From Aeromonas jandaei (lineage in GTDB: Bacteria > Pseudomonadota > Gammaproteobacteria > Enterobacterales > Aeromonadaceae), in NCBI RefSeq assembly GCF_037890695.1, contig NZ_CP149571.1:3688001-3752000 (forward strand): DNA of 64,000 nt, read 5' to 3'. Numbering within the stretch: the stretch's first letter is position 1; the number at the start of each line of letters is the position of its first letter. Under the pieces are notes generated by a model. That model was not told the origin of the DNA and searched no databases. It was given only the letters and a program-made list of their open reading frames with translations. Of this stretch, positions 52,972 through 64,000 are shown one piece after another. Position numbers and translations under genes: made by a program.

Positions 52972-53607
52972 TCACATCAGGCTGGGGAAGACACCCTTGA
53001 TACCCGCCACCATGATCTCGATACCGAGCGACATCATGATAAGACCCATAATACGGGTCACCACGTTGATACCGGTATTGCCCATGATTTTGAACAGCAG
53101 CGGCGCGGCACGGAAAATTAGCCAGGAGCAGAAGGAGAAGACCACGACAACAACCGACATGCCGAGCAGTTGCTGCCAGTGGCTCTGGCTGGCATAGACG
53201 ATGACCGAGGAGATGGCGCCCGGGCCTGCCATCAATGGCAGAGCCAGCGGTACCACGGCGATCGATTCACGCACCGCCAGTTCGCCCTTCTCCTGTTTGT
53301 TGTGCTTCACCTCGCCCAGCTTGCCCTGCAGCATCGACCAGGCGATCAGGGTAATCAGCGAGCCACCGGCGATACGGAACGATGCCAGCGAGATGCCGAA
53401 ACCGTCGAGGATCAGCTGCCCCATATACATGGAGACCAGCAGGATGATCATCACCGCGATATTGGCGGTGGTGTTGGTCTTCATCCGTTCAGCCTGGGTG
53501 TAGTGGCTGGTCAGGCTGACAAAAACCGGCAGCAGACCCAGGGGGTTAATGATTGCGAACAAACCGACAAAAAACTTCAGATACAAAGAGATGTCAATTG
53601 CTGCCAT
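52972..53607 (-). CDS. ychE: MarC family membrane protein (YchE)
   Basis: A 211-residue protein with six transmembrane helices of the MarC/UPF0056 family. Compared with E. coli YchE it keeps GLFAIINPLGLLPVFVSLT, NKQEKGELAVRESIAVVPLALPLMAGPGAIS (quoted in parts) and INVVTRIMGLIMMSLGIE. The function is unknown; MarC itself is not involved in antibiotic resistance despite its name. The location between adhE and oppA is the same as in E. coli. ATG 53607 has AAGG upstream; an earlier start at 53637 is unlikely. Confidence 0.93.
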   Translation of the reverse strand: MAAIDISLYLKFFVGLFAIINPLGLLPVFVSLTSHYTQAERMKTNTTANIAVMIILLVSMYMGQLILDGFGISLASFRIAGGSLITLIAWSMLQGKLGEVKHNKQEKGELAVRESIAVVPLALPLMAGPGAISSVIVYASQSHWQQLLGMSVVVVVFSFCSWLIFRAAPLLFKIMGNTGINVVTRIMGLIMMSLGIEIMVAGIKGVFPSLM

Positions 53608-54188
53608 AGGCGCCTTCCAAACGTGTGCAGGGCCCATCGGGCCAGTCCATTAATTTCGCGCGTAAATTTACATCATCCCCAGAGCGGGCACCAATCAAAT
53701 AATCTCACCATTTACAGGGTTTTTTAGTTAGTTTCGCTAATGCATGGTCGCAACGTGGCATAAACCGGTGCCAACTTGCGCAAAAGGGCTCGATTGCCAC
53801 CCAACACTTGTCTATGTTCCCATATCCTGGCTTATCGTCTTTGCTGCGATGGCAAAGATGGCATAGAACGGCCAGCAGCCACGCCCCAAAGATCGCTGTC
53901 ACAGCCATCAATTGGATTAGTCATGGATTAAAACAACATGCAATTTCGTAACAAATGGGGTTTTAGGAGAGGTTGAATGGTGACTTCGTAACCACAACAT
54001 TCATGTTTTATAACCTGAAGCGCCTGTTTCACCTCCTGCAAGCTGGCTAAAGCTTATTTAACCATTTGATACAAAGCGATTATTACCGTCCATTTACAAT
54101 CCTCTTTGCTTCCTTCAGGATGCACATTCCGTTAACATCCATCAAACATGGATCATGAAATAAAATTTCTTTTGTTCTTTTGTTACAC
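53608..54188. other. Long upstream region of adhE
   Basis: Together with the promoter annotated next, 750 bases separate ychE and adhE. No convincing gene is present. A short minus-strand frame at 53705-53911 encodes no recognisable protein. E. coli adhE also has an extended regulatory region, so further binding sites are likely, but I cannot name them beyond the promoter-proximal ones. Confidence 0.5.
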
Positions 54189-54202
54189 ATGATCCAGATC
54201 AA
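54189..54202 (+). promoter_or_regulatory. FNR-like box of the adhE promoter
   Basis: ATGATCCAGATCAA matches TTGAT-N4-ATCAA at nine of ten positions. Its centre is about 42 bases upstream of the start point inferred from the -10 box at 54226, the position for class II activation. The core TGATC-CA-GATCA is a perfect palindrome, so a CRP-type protein could also bind. Confidence 0.6.
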
Positions 54203-54205
54203 GTT

Positions 54206-54242
54206 TTTCTGAGTCAGCCCCGCTCTATAATCGACTCAGAAA
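54206..54242 (+). promoter_or_regulatory. adhE promoter with inverted repeat around the -10 box
   Basis: TATAAT at 54226-54231 is a perfect -10. It lies between TTTCTGAGTC (54206-54215) and GACTCAGAAA (54233-54242), a 10-bp perfect inverted repeat with a 17-base spacer. The repeat would cover the -35 and the start point, so it could be a repressor operator, or form a hairpin. No consensus -35 is seen, consistent with dependence on an activator. Confidence 0.6.
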
Positions 54243-54361
54243 GCGATTTAGTAAGGCATGTGAAAAAGCTGTTGCAACGATACCGCCTTGACAGGGCGAC
54301 TATAATTGCCGGGCATTGCCAACGTCTTACTAAACAGTTTTCAAATAATCAGGAGATAAAC

Positions 54362-57028
54362 ATGGCAGTAACCAATTTGGCTGAACTGGATGCACTGGTC
54401 GCCCGCGTTAAGGAAGCACAGCGTGAATTCGCCAGCTTCTCTCAAGAGCAGGTAGACAAGATCTTCCGTGCCGCCGCCCTGGCCGCCAACAACGCCCGTA
54501 TCCCCTTGGCCCAGATGGCCGTGGAAGAATCCGGTATGGGTATCATCGAAGACAAGGTTATCAAGAACCACTTCGCCTCCGAATACATCTACAACAAGTA
54601 CAAAGAAGAGAAGACCTGCGGCATTCTGAGTGAAGACACTCAGATGGGCACCATCACCATCGCCGAGCCGGTAGGTATCATCTGTGGTATCGTTCCGACC
54701 ACCAACCCGACCTCTACTGCGATCTTCAAATCCATGATCGCGCTCAAGACCCGCAACGCCATCATCTTCTCCCCGCACCCCCGTGCCAAAAACTCCACCA
54801 ATACCGCAGCCAAGCTGGTACTGGATGCAGCTGTTGCCGCCGGTGCACCGAAAGACATCATCGGCTGGATCGACCAACCGTCCGTTGAGCTCTCCAACGC
54901 CCTGATGAAACACGACGACATCAACCTGATCCTGGCCACCGGTGGCCCGGGCATGGTGAAAGCAGCCTACTCTTCCGGTAAGCCTGCTATCGGTGTAGGT
55001 GCCGGTAACGTGCCTATCGTTATCGACGAAACCGCCGACGTAAAGCGTGCCGTTGCGTCCATCCTGATGTCCAAGACTTTCGATAACGGCGTGGTCTGTG
55101 CTTCCGAGCAGGCTGTCATCGTTGTTGATGCCATCTACGACCAGGTTAAAGAGCGCTTTGCATCCCACAAGGGCCACGTGCTCTCCAAAGAAGATGCTGA
55201 CAAGGTACGTAAAGTCATCCTGATCAACGGTGCCCTGAACGCCAACATCGTTGGCCAGCCAGCCACCAAGATTGCCGAGATGGCAGGCGTGACTGTACCG
55301 GCTGATACCAAGATCCTGATCGGTGAAGGCGTCAAGCTGTGTGCAGAAGACGAGTTTGCTCACGAGAAATTGTCCCCGCTGCTCGGTATGTTCCGTGCAA
55401 GCAGCTTCGAAAACGCCGTTGATATGGCCTGTGACATGGTCAACATCGGTGGTATCGGCCACACCTCAGGTCTGTACACCGACCAGGACCGCAACGCTGA
55501 CCGCATCAAGTACTTCGGCGACAAGATGAAGACCGCGCGTATCCTGATCAACACTCCGTCTACTCAAGGCGGTATCGGTGACCTGTACAACTTCGCAATG
55601 GCACCGTCCCTGACCCTGGGTTGCGGCTCCTGGAGTGGTAACTCCATCTCTGAAAACGTCGGTCCGAAGCACCTGATCAACAAGAAGACAGTCGCAAAAC
55701 GGGCAGAAAACATGCTGTGGCACAAACTTCCGAAATCCATCTACTTCCGTCGTGGTTCCCTGCCGATCGCTCTGAGCGACCTGGAAGGTAAAAAGCGTGC
55801 CATGGTCGTGACCGACCGCTTCCTGTTCAACAACGGCTACGCCGATGAACTGGTCAGCCTGCTGAAAGCACAGAATATGGAAGTGGAAGTGTTCTACGAA
55901 GTAGAAGCTGACCCGACCCTGGCTGTGGTTCGCAAGGGTGCCGAGATGGCCAACTCCTTCAAACCGGACGTTATCCTGGCACTGGGCGGTGGTTCACCGA
56001 TGGATGCTGCCAAGATCATGTGGGTGATGTACGAGCACCCGAACACTGCGTTCGAAGATCTGGCCATGCGCTTCATGGACATCCGCAAGCGTATCTACAA
56101 GTTCCCGAAAATGGGCGTGAAGGCCGAACTGGTCTGTATCACCACCACTTCCGGTACCGGCTCTGAAGTGACTCCGTTTGCGGTAGTAACCGATGAAGTC
56201 TCTGGTCAGAAGTATCCGCTGGCTGACTACGAGCTGACCCCGAACATGGCCATCGTTGATGCCAACCTGGTCATGGGTATGCCGAAGTCCCTGTGTGCCT
56301 TCGGTGGTATCGATGCCGTGACTCACGCCATGGAAGCCTATGTTTCCGTACTGGCCAACGAGTACTCCGACGGTCAGGCGCTGCAAGCCCTGAAAATGCT
56401 GAAAGAGTACCTGCCGTCCAGCTACCAGAACGGTGCCAACGACCCGATCGCTCGTGAGAAGGTGCACAATGCTGCCACCATCGCCGGTATCGCGTTCGCC
56501 AACGCCTTCCTGGGTGTGTGCCACTCCATGGCTCACAAACTGGGTGCCGAGTTCCACATTCCGCACGGTCTGGCCAACGCCCTGCTGATCAGCAACGTCA
56601 TCCGCTACAATGCGAACGACAACCCGACCAAGCAGACTGCGTTCTCCCAGTACGACCGTCCGCAGGCTCGCCGTCGTTACGCCGAAGTCGCTGACCACCT
56701 GGGTCTGACTGCTGCCGGTGACCGCACCGCTGCCAAGATCGAGAAGCTGCTGACCTGGCTGGACGAGCTGAAGGCTACCCTGGGTATCCCGGCCTCCATC
56801 CGCGAAGCTGGCGTTGCCGAGGCTGACTTCCTGGCCAAGGTTGACCAGCTGTCCATTGAAGCCTTCGATGACCAGTGCACCGGCGCCAACCCGCGCTACC
56901 CGCTGATCAGCGAGCTGAAGCAGGTTCTGCTGGACTCCTACTACGGCCGTCCCTTCACCGAAGCCGCTCCGGTAGCTGCTGCACCGGTTGAAGCCAAGGT
57001 TGAAGGCAAGAAGAAATCCAAGGCCTGA
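54362..57028 (+). CDS. adhE: Bifunctional acetaldehyde-CoA/alcohol dehydrogenase
   Basis: AdhE reduces acetyl-CoA to acetaldehyde and then to ethanol in fermentation. The 888-residue fusion has an N-terminal aldehyde dehydrogenase (catalytic Cys in NGVVCASEQAV) and a C-terminal iron-dependent alcohol dehydrogenase with Fe ligands in DANLVMG, THAMEAY, CHSMAHKLG and HIPHGLANAL. It follows E. coli AdhE closely, including the linker that forms spirosomes. The ATG at 54362 is six to seven bases after AGGAG. Codon usage is the biased, C/T-ending pattern of highly expressed genes. An upstream extension to 54260 in the same frame is not used. Confidence 0.98.
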   Translation: MAVTNLAELDALVARVKEAQREFASFSQEQVDKIFRAAALAANNARIPLAQMAVEESGMGIIEDKVIKNHFASEYIYNKYKEEKTCGILSEDTQMGTITIAEPVGIICGIVPTTNPTSTAIFKSMIALKTRNAIIFSPHPRAKNSTNTAAKLVLDAAVAAGAPKDIIGWIDQPSVELSNALMKHDDINLILATGGPGMVKAAYSSGKPAIGVGAGNVPIVIDETADVKRAVASILMSKTFDNGVVCASEQAVIVVDAIYDQVKERFASHKGHVLSKEDADKVRKVILINGALNANIVGQPATKIAEMAGVTVPADTKILIGEGVKLCAEDEFAHEKLSPLLGMFRASSFENAVDMACDMVNIGGIGHTSGLYTDQDRNADRIKYFGDKMKTARILINTPSTQGGIGDLYNFAMAPSLTLGCGSWSGNSISENVGPKHLINKKTVAKRAENMLWHKLPKSIYFRRGSLPIALSDLEGKKRAMVVTDRFLFNNGYADELVSLLKAQNMEVEVFYEVEADPTLAVVRKGAEMANSFKPDVILALGGGSPMDAAKIMWVMYEHPNTAFEDLAMRFMDIRKRIYKFPKMGVKAELVCITTTSGTGSEVTPFAVVTDEVSGQKYPLADYELTPNMAIVDANLVMGMPKSLCAFGGIDAVTHAMEAYVSVLANEYSDGQALQALKMLKEYLPSSYQNGANDPIAREKVHNAATIAGIAFANAFLGVCHSMAHKLGAEFHIPHGLANALLISNVIRYNANDNPTKQTAFSQYDRPQARRRYAEVADHLGLTAAGDRTAAKIEKLLTWLDELKATLGIPASIREAGVAEADFLAKVDQLSIEAFDDQCTGANPRYPLISELKQVLLDSYYGRPFTEAAPVAAAPVEAKVEGKKKSKA

Positions 57029-57430
57029 TAACCGGTCCTGAGATAACAAGCCCGCGCACTGCGCGGGCTTTTTTTATATGTGCCGCCCTGCACTCCCCCG
57101 CTCTCCTCCCTCCCCGACCAGACAACCCGTTACCCCTCCATCCATCAGGTAATCCATACCACAGGCCTCCCTGGTTCGGGATTGGGCTGCCGGTACAAAA
57201 TGTGCGAACAATCCCCACAGATCTTCTTAGCCATGCAGACAGCGCTGGCCCTGTCGAGGGTATCTGCAAGCCACTGATATAAGGGCTGAATGGAAATCGG
57301 GATAGGAAAGGGGAAATTCGGAGAGCCTGCCGGAGTGTGATAGCCGGACGTGGAGATGAATGCTGGCCACGAGCTGTTTCACTGATGAAACAAACAAGGT
57401 AATGTCTGTTTCACCTTTGCGACAATAAAA
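57029..57430. other. Region between the convergent genes adhE and yebC
   Basis: About 400 bases. After the adhE terminator the plus strand is pyrimidine-rich (57079-57145), and a near-operator sequence TGTTTC-N6-GAAACA occurs at 57375-57392, with another TGTTTCA at 57407-57413. No credible gene is seen; a minus-strand frame at 57227-57442 has no recognisable features. Confidence 0.45.
57048..57076 (+). terminator. Terminator of adhE
   Basis: AAGCCCGCGC pairs with GCGCGGGCTT around three bases and is followed by a run of T residues. It lies 20 bases after the adhE stop. Confidence 0.93.
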
Positions 57431-57454
57431 AATGGCAGCCATCTGGCTGCCATT
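57431..57454 (-). terminator. Terminator of yebC
   Basis: AATGGCAGCC pairs with GGCTGCCATT around ATCT; TTTTATTG follows on the minus strand. It ends transcription 22 bases beyond yebC, so ruvC, which follows yebC in many relatives, is not in this transcript. Confidence 0.9.
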
Positions 57455-57475
57455 GGCAAGAAGTGCGGGGAGCGA

Positions 57476-58216
57476 TTACAGGGTCGCTGCCACTTCGTCG
57501 GAGATGGAACCGTTGTGGTACACCTCCTGCACGTCGTCCAGATCTTCCAGCATGTCGATGAGGCGCATCAGCTTGGGCGCGGTCTCGGCATCCAGCTCCG
57601 CTTCGGTGGAGGGGATCATGGTCACTTCGGCGCTCTGGGCCTTGAAGCCGGCAGCTTCCAGACCGTCCAGCACGGAGCCGAAATCGTTCGGGGTGGTATA
57701 CACCTCGATGGTGCCATCCTCTTCGGTCACCACGTCATCGGCACCCGCTTCCAGCGCGGCGTCCATCAGGGCATCTTCGTCCACGCCCACGAAAGTCAGC
57801 AGACCTTTCTTGCTGAACAGATAGGCGACGGAACCGTCGGTACCCAGGTTGCCACCGCACTTGCTGAAGGCGTGACGCACTTCGGCTACGGTACGGTTGC
57901 GGTTGTCAGTCAGACACTCAACCATGACGGCAGAGCCAGCCGGGCCGTAACCTTCGTATACGATGGTCTCGAGCTGCTCGCCATCGCCACCACCGGCGCC
58001 ACGCTGAATGGCACGGTTGATGGTGTCGCGGGTCATGTTGTTGGTCAGGGCGGCAGTCACCGCAGCACGCAGACGCGGGTTGTTGGCCGGATCTGCATCA
58101 CCCAGACGCGCGGAGGTAGTGATTTCGCGGATCAGCTTGGTGAAGATCTTGCCACGCTTGGCATCCTGAGCGGCCTTGCGGTGTTTGATGTTGGCCCATT
58201 TACTGTGACCTGCCAT
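57476..58216 (-). CDS. yebC: YebC/PmpR family protein
   Basis: A 246-residue protein of the YebC/TACO1 family. It begins [22 protein letters not shown], the universal start of the family, and has [20 protein letters not shown] in the middle. Members were described as transcriptional regulators (PmpR) and, more recently, as factors helping ribosomes translate proline-rich stretches. The gene lies downstream of aspS as in many gammaproteobacteria, and probably shares its promoter. Confidence 0.96.
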   Translation of the reverse strand: MAGHSKWANIKHRKAAQDAKRGKIFTKLIREITTSARLGDADPANNPRLRAAVTAALTNNMTRDTINRAIQRGAGGGDGEQLETIVYEGYGPAGSAVMVECLTDNRNRTVAEVRHAFSKCGGNLGTDGSVAYLFSKKGLLTFVGVDEDALMDAALEAGADDVVTEEDGTIEVYTTPNDFGSVLDGLEAAGFKAQSAEVTMIPSTEAELDAETAPKLMRLIDMLEDLDDVQEVYHNGSISDEVAATL

Positions 58217-58317
58217 AGAGACTCTCCGTTATATTTTTGAAATTTCAGTAACACACGTCATTGCTAACGCAAGGGGAACAGGGAGGCCGCTACGCGACCT
58301 CCGGTGCCCGGAAGGGC

Positions 58318-60084
58318 TTACTCATCACCCTTGACGGTGGTTGCAATCGCCAGCTCGCCCAGTTGGGCGGCGTTGGCAAGGCTGGGGGCGTCGGTCATCA
58401 GACAGGCGGCCGCAGTGGTTTTCGGGAAGGCAATGACGTCCCGAATGTTTTCAGTGCCGGTCAGCAGCATGCTGAGACGGTCCAGACCGAAGGCCAGACC
58501 GGCGTGCGGCGGGGTACCGTACTTCAGCGCATCCAGCAGGAAGCCGAACTTCAGGCGCTGCTCGGCCGGGGTGATACCCAGGATGTCGAACACGGTGGCC
58601 TGCATCTCGCTGTTGTGGATACGGACAGAGCCGCCACCCACTTCGTAACCGTTGATCACCATGTCGTAGGCGTTGGCGTAAGCACCCAGGGGGTTGGCTT
58701 TCAGCTGCTCCGGGCTCAGGCCGCTCGGCGCGGTGAAGGGGTGGTGCATGGCAGCCAGACCGCCTTCGCCATCTTCCTCGAACATCGGGAAGTCGATAAC
58801 CCACAGCGGCTTCCAGCTGTTTTCCAGCAGACCCAGATCGCGGCCCACTTTCAGACGCAGGGCGCCCATGGCATCGCAGACCACTTTCTTGGAGTCGGCA
58901 CCGAAGAAGATGATGTCGCCGTCGGCCGCGCCGGTACGGGTCAGGATCTCGCGCACGATGGCGTCAGAGAGGAACTTGGCAACCGGAGACTGCACGCCTT
59001 CGATACCGTTGGCCGCTTCGTTGACCTTCATCCAGGCCAGGCCCTTGGCACCGTAGATGCCGACAAACTTGGTGTACTCGTCGATCTGCTTGCGAGAGAG
59101 CTCGGCACCGCCCGGCACTTTCAGGGCAGCCACGCGGCCTTTCGGATCGTGGGCGGGGCCGGCGAACACAGCGAACTCGACAGCGGTCAGCAGATCGGCC
59201 ACATCGACCAGCTCCATCGGCAGACGCAGGTCCGGCTTGTCGGAGCCGTAGCGACGCATGGCTTCGTCGAAGGTCATGATCGGGAAGTCGCCCAGATCCA
59301 CGTTCAGGATGTGCAGCCACAGTTTGCGGATCATCTCTTCCATCACTTCACGCACCTGCGGTGCGGTCATGAAGGAGGTCTCCACGTCGATCTGGGTGAA
59401 TTCCGGCTGGCGGTCGGCACGCAGGTCTTCGTCACGGAAGCACTTGACGATCTGGTAGTAACGGTCGAAGCCGGACATCATCAGCAACTGCTTGAACAGC
59501 TGGGGAGATTGCGGCAGGGCGTAGAACTTGCCCTTGTGCACGCGGCTCGGTACCAGATAGTCACGGGCACCTTCCGGGGTGGCCTTGGTCAGCATCGGGG
59601 TCTCGATATCGAGGAAGCCGTGCTCGTCCATGAAGCGGCGTACGAAGGCGCTGGCCTTGGCACGGGTCTTCAGGTACTTGGCCATCTCGGGGCGACGCAG
59701 ATCCAGGTAGCGATACTTGAGGCTGATCTCTTCGCTGTTGACCTGGTTGAAGTCCAGCGGCAGCGGCTCGGCACGGTTGATGATATTGAGCTCGTGAGCG
59801 AACACTTCGATGGCACCGGTGGCCATGTCGCTGTTGCGCTGGGACTCGGGACGGGTGCGCACTACACCTGTCACCTGGATGCAGAACTCGCCGCGCAGCT
59901 CGGAGGCCAGGGCGAACGCTTCCGGTTTGTCCGGATCGAAGAACACCTGCACGATCCCTTCGCGATCGCGCATGTCGATAAAGATCAGACCGCCGAGATC
60001 ACGACGACGATGGACCCAACCGCACAATGTAATGGTCTGCCCGGCATGGGCCTCATTGACCTGTCCGCAATAGATAGAGCGCAT
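58318..60084 (-). CDS. aspS: Aspartyl-tRNA synthetase
   Basis: AspRS charges tRNA(Asp). The 588-residue protein (E. coli 590) has the OB-fold anticodon-binding domain at the N-terminus ([21 protein letters not shown]), class II motif 1 and 2 ([20 protein letters not shown]), the bacterial insertion domain and motif 3 ([13 protein letters not shown]). ATG 60084 follows AGGAAG at a good distance; an upstream start at 60147 is not supported. It lies between an FmdB-type zinc ribbon gene and yebC. Confidence 0.98.
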   Translation of the reverse strand: MRSIYCGQVNEAHAGQTITLCGWVHRRRDLGGLIFIDMRDREGIVQVFFDPDKPEAFALASELRGEFCIQVTGVVRTRPESQRNSDMATGAIEVFAHELNIINRAEPLPLDFNQVNSEEISLKYRYLDLRRPEMAKYLKTRAKASAFVRRFMDEHGFLDIETPMLTKATPEGARDYLVPSRVHKGKFYALPQSPQLFKQLLMMSGFDRYYQIVKCFRDEDLRADRQPEFTQIDVETSFMTAPQVREVMEEMIRKLWLHILNVDLGDFPIMTFDEAMRRYGSDKPDLRLPMELVDVADLLTAVEFAVFAGPAHDPKGRVAALKVPGGAELSRKQIDEYTKFVGIYGAKGLAWMKVNEAANGIEGVQSPVAKFLSDAIVREILTRTGAADGDIIFFGADSKKVVCDAMGALRLKVGRDLGLLENSWKPLWVIDFPMFEEDGEGGLAAMHHPFTAPSGLSPEQLKANPLGAYANAYDMVINGYEVGGGSVRIHNSEMQATVFDILGITPAEQRLKFGFLLDALKYGTPPHAGLAFGLDRLSMLLTGTENIRDVIAFPKTTAAACLMTDAPSLANAAQLGELAIATTVKGDE

Positions 60085-60116
60085 GGACTTCTTCCTTCGA
60101 AATTGTAGAGAGACGG

Positions 60117-60368
60117 TTAACCTTGGGCCGCCGGGCACGACTGGCAAGCACCGTCTGTCTCACAGCTGGCCAGATTCTTTTTCTTACCCGGTTTGAAATC
60201 AGTCTCGTACCATCCGGTTCCCTTGAGCCGGAAGCCTGCCGCCGATATCAGCTTGACCAGATTCGGCTTGCTACAGGCCGGACAGTCGGTCAGGGGGGCA
60301 TCGGAAAGCTTTTGCAGTTTTGCCAATTCATGGCCACAGACGTCGCAACGATATTCGTAGATAGGCAT
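60117..60368 (-). CDS. FmdB-type zinc ribbon protein
   Basis: An 83-residue protein starting [20 protein letters not shown]. Two CxxC pairs (CDVC, CPAC) form the zinc ribbon of the FmdB/CxxC_CXXC_SSSS family, and the tail has three more Cys ([11 protein letters not shown]). The role is unknown; FmdB was proposed as a regulator in methylotrophs. It lies 32 bases upstream of aspS in the same direction, a conserved arrangement in gammaproteobacteria, and is probably its operon partner. Confidence 0.92.
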   Translation of the reverse strand: MPIYEYRCDVCGHELAKLQKLSDAPLTDCPACSKPNLVKLISAAGFRLKGTGWYETDFKPGKKKNLASCETDGACQSCPAAQG

Positions 60369-60530
60369 GGGTCACAAGAAATTGAAAAACAAAAGGGCTG
60401 GCATTATAGAGGAAAACCCCCTTTTGGGTAAAATGGCCAGCAGCCTCCTTTCACCAGTTTTTTGCTCTGGATGGCAAAAAGTGGCAAAAAAAGGGGCCCG
60501 AATTCACCAAGATCAGAGAGAGACGTCGCC

Positions 60531-61379
60531 ATGAGCCTCTATTTGGGCCTGCCGCAGTGGTCCCACCCCGCCTGGCCCGGCCAGCTGCTGGGTCTGGGCG
60601 CCAAGCCCGCCGAGCACCTAGCCCACTACGCGACCGTCTTCAACTCGGTGGAGGGCAACACCACTTTCTACGCCCTGCCGACCCCCGATACGGTGCAGCG
60701 CTGGGCCGATGCGGTGCCTGACCACTTTCGCTTCAACTTCAAGTTTCCACAAACCATCAGCCACCAGAGCGATCTGGTGAGCGCAGAGAAACAGGTTGCC
60801 GACTTTATCCACCTGCTTGCGCCGCTCCACGACAAGCTGGGGCTGCTCACCCTGCAACTGCCTGCCCGCTTTGGTTCCGAAGGGTTGCCCCGGCTCGCGG
60901 CCTTTATCGAGCGGCTGCCGCGGACGTTTCGCTACGCCCTCGAGGTGCGCCACCCCGACTTCTTCGCCAAGGGGGAGGCTGAACGGGCATTGAACCGGCT
61001 GCTGATGGAACAAGGGGTCAACCGGGTGATGCTCGACAGCCGGCCACTCTTCTCGGTACCAGCCACCACAGCGGCCCTGATTGATGCCCAGGGTAAAAAG
61101 CCGCGCCTGCCGGTGCATCTGCTGGCCACCGCCAACGCCCCCATGGTGCGCCTGATTGGCCTGCCGGATCCGGCGGCCAACCACCCCTTCCTGCCCAGCT
61201 GGATACCCCATTGGCGCCAATGGCTGGCCGAGGGGAAGGATCTTTACCTCTACATCCACACCGCCGACAACGCCCAAGCCCCCGAACTGGCCCGCCAAGT
61301 AAGCCGTCTGCTGGGGCAAGAGATGGCCCCCTGGCCGGGGGAAAACGATCGCGCGCGGCAGGGAGTGCTGCCCTTTTAA
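60531..61379 (+). CDS. DUF72 family protein (YecE-like)
   Basis: A 282-residue TIM-barrel-like protein of DUF72. The start LYLGLPQWSHPAWPG, then VFNSVEGNTTFYALP, FRFNFKFPQTISH and LYLYIHTADNAQAPELARQ near the end are family blocks. It corresponds to E. coli YecE, which also lies between aspS and cmoAB. Some relatives have been discussed as hydrolases, but no activity is firmly established. ATG 60531 has a GAGAGAG purine tract before it. Confidence 0.9.
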   Translation: MSLYLGLPQWSHPAWPGQLLGLGAKPAEHLAHYATVFNSVEGNTTFYALPTPDTVQRWADAVPDHFRFNFKFPQTISHQSDLVSAEKQVADFIHLLAPLHDKLGLLTLQLPARFGSEGLPRLAAFIERLPRTFRYALEVRHPDFFAKGEAERALNRLLMEQGVNRVMLDSRPLFSVPATTAALIDAQGKKPRLPVHLLATANAPMVRLIGLPDPAANHPFLPSWIPHWRQWLAEGKDLYLYIHTADNAQAPELARQVSRLLGQEMAPWPGENDRARQGVLPF

Positions 61380-61519
61380 CCAGTGGCACAAGCAACCCTC
61401 GCAGAGCCTCGAAAACGCAGTAAAAAAAGGGCGATTTTTGTGGTTTGGCGGGGCCCGGCGTCAAGACAAATGGCCGTCAATCCTCTACACTAGCGCCCCA
61501 TGCAAGGAGCCCTGTCACC
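61380..61519 (+). other. Promoter-proximal part of the cmoAB upstream region
   Basis: TACACT at 61486-61491 could be a -10 box for cmoAB, with TCAAGA at 61461-61466 as a weak -35 and a long 19-base spacer. Transcription would begin near 61498. A 15-codon frame (MQGALSPLLLISGNK) starts at 61500 but has no ribosome site. Confidence 0.35.
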
Positions 61520-63444
<1,925 letters not shown>

Positions 63445-63496
63445 CCGATGGCGGCTGTGGAAGTTACACTGACCCAATTCCAGGAAGCACAGTTAA

Positions 63497-64000
63497 ATGA
63501 ATGACATGAAAAGCAAATTAAAAGGAATGACCCTGCTCTCCCTGCTCAGTCTCGGCGGGTGTGTCAATATGGAAAAAGCGCCCCAGGTTCCTGCACTGAC
63601 ACTGGCCGAGTTGCGTAGCGAGCTGAGCCAGAGCGAGCAGCGCCTGCAAACATCCATGGAGCAGCAACAGAAGCAGTATGTGCAGCAACAGCACCTGCTG
63701 GTTCAGCTCAATACAGATGTCACCAATATGAAAGAGTCCGTCAAACAAGTAGATCACAAGATCGCCGCCCTTCCCTCCGAGCCGCCCAAGCCGATGGCGG
63801 TACCAGCCGAGAAGTGCCCGGTGCCCAATCAGGGTCACACCATCGATGGCAAGCTGATGGTGGGTGAAGCGGAGTGGATCTGGGTCGATGCCGCCAACGA
63901 CGCTTTCCAGGCGCGGGTCGACACCGGTGCCACCACCTCCTCCATCAGCGCTCAGGAGATCACCATTTTCGAGCGCAACGGCAAAAACTGGGTTCGCTTC
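63497..64000 (+). CDS. Lipoprotein with retropepsin-like aspartic protease domain, partial
   Basis: The gene runs off the right edge, with 168 codons visible. It begins with a lipoprotein signal, TLLSLLSLGGCVN (lipobox Leu-Gly-Gly-Cys), followed by a helical, Gln-rich coiled-coil segment (residues about 35-85), then GEAEWIWVDAANDAFQARVDTGATTSSISA. The DTGA triad is the active site of retropepsin-like proteases of the family annotated as ATP-dependent zinc proteases (RimB/RloA2 type). ATG 63497 is used, and a second ATG three codons later is possible. It follows cmoB by 52 bases. Confidence 0.85.
   Translation, partial: MNDMKSKLKGMTLLSLLSLGGCVNMEKAPQVPALTLAELRSELSQSEQRLQTSMEQQQKQYVQQQHLLVQLNTDVTNMKESVKQVDHKIAALPSEPPKPMAVPAEKCPVPNQGHTIDGKLMVGEAEWIWVDAANDAFQARVDTGATTSSISAQEITIFERNGKNWVRF

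Noticed and set aside
53705..53911. Minus-strand ORF of 68 codons upstream of adhE
   Set aside because: No ribosome site or recognisable sequence; it lies in a regulatory region.
58261..60108. Plus-strand open frame of 615 codons
   Set aside because: Antisense shadow of aspS.

Overview
The window looks like chromosomal DNA of a GC-rich gammaproteobacterium, most likely Aeromonas. This is an inference from the gene set: Rsx/Rnf operon, MotY of a sodium-driven polar flagellum, a periplasmic broad-specificity amino acid racemase of the Bsr type, Enterobacteria-like gene neighbourhoods (dapB-carAB, rpiA-serA, adhE-ychE-oppABCDF, aspS-DUF72-cmoAB) and near-identity of many proteins to E. coli orthologues. 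I see no prophage, insertion sequence, CRISPR array, tRNA or rRNA.

Layout. 1-8300: a truncated cytochrome bd subunit I gene (cydA) divergent from a MocR-type regulator, a DUF533 gene, an acyl-CoA thioesterase, ybaM, a LysR/deaminase/CynX-like transporter cassette, and rluF. 8700-10700: small accessory genes including a VOC protein, an unrecognised cysteine-containing protein and a lower-GC HNH nuclease. 10870-18060: rsxABCDGE, nth and gloA. 18160-24300: motY (frameshifted), an outer-membrane barrel protein, katG (in-frame stop), a possible gene remnant and a DUF1176 protein. 24300-39150: DUF1615 lipoprotein, sterol-desaturase-like protein, carAB, dapB (frameshifted), NhaC antiporter, 5-formyl-THF cyclo-ligase, rpiA, serA, dgkA and aroH. 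39500-46750: btuCD, a periplasmic solute-binding protein, a DUF486 membrane protein, pilU, a methyltransferase, the Bsr racemase and a TerC/Alx protein under a yybP-ykoY manganese riboswitch. 47050-57070: oppABCDF, ychE/marC and adhE. 57470-64000: yebC, aspS, an FmdB-type zinc ribbon, DUF72, cmoA, cmoB and the start of a lipoprotein with a retropepsin-like domain.

Most genes are housekeeping: electron transport and nitrogen/redox control (cyd, rsx, adhE), DNA repair (nth), pyrimidine/arginine, lysine, serine and aromatic precursor synthesis (carAB, dapB, serA, aroH), peptide and cobalamin import, and tRNA modification or charging (cmoAB, aspS).

The most notable observations are three disrupted genes (dapB, motY, katG), one of which should be essential, which points to base errors in the sequence; a complete Mn riboswitch with a 9-nt complementarity between aptamer and terminator; a chain of hairpins in the leader of cmoAB; an operator-like array between mocR and cydA; and an adhE promoter with an FNR-like box at about -42 and a 10-bp inverted repeat straddling the -10 box. 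I did not find a convincing novel multi-gene system.
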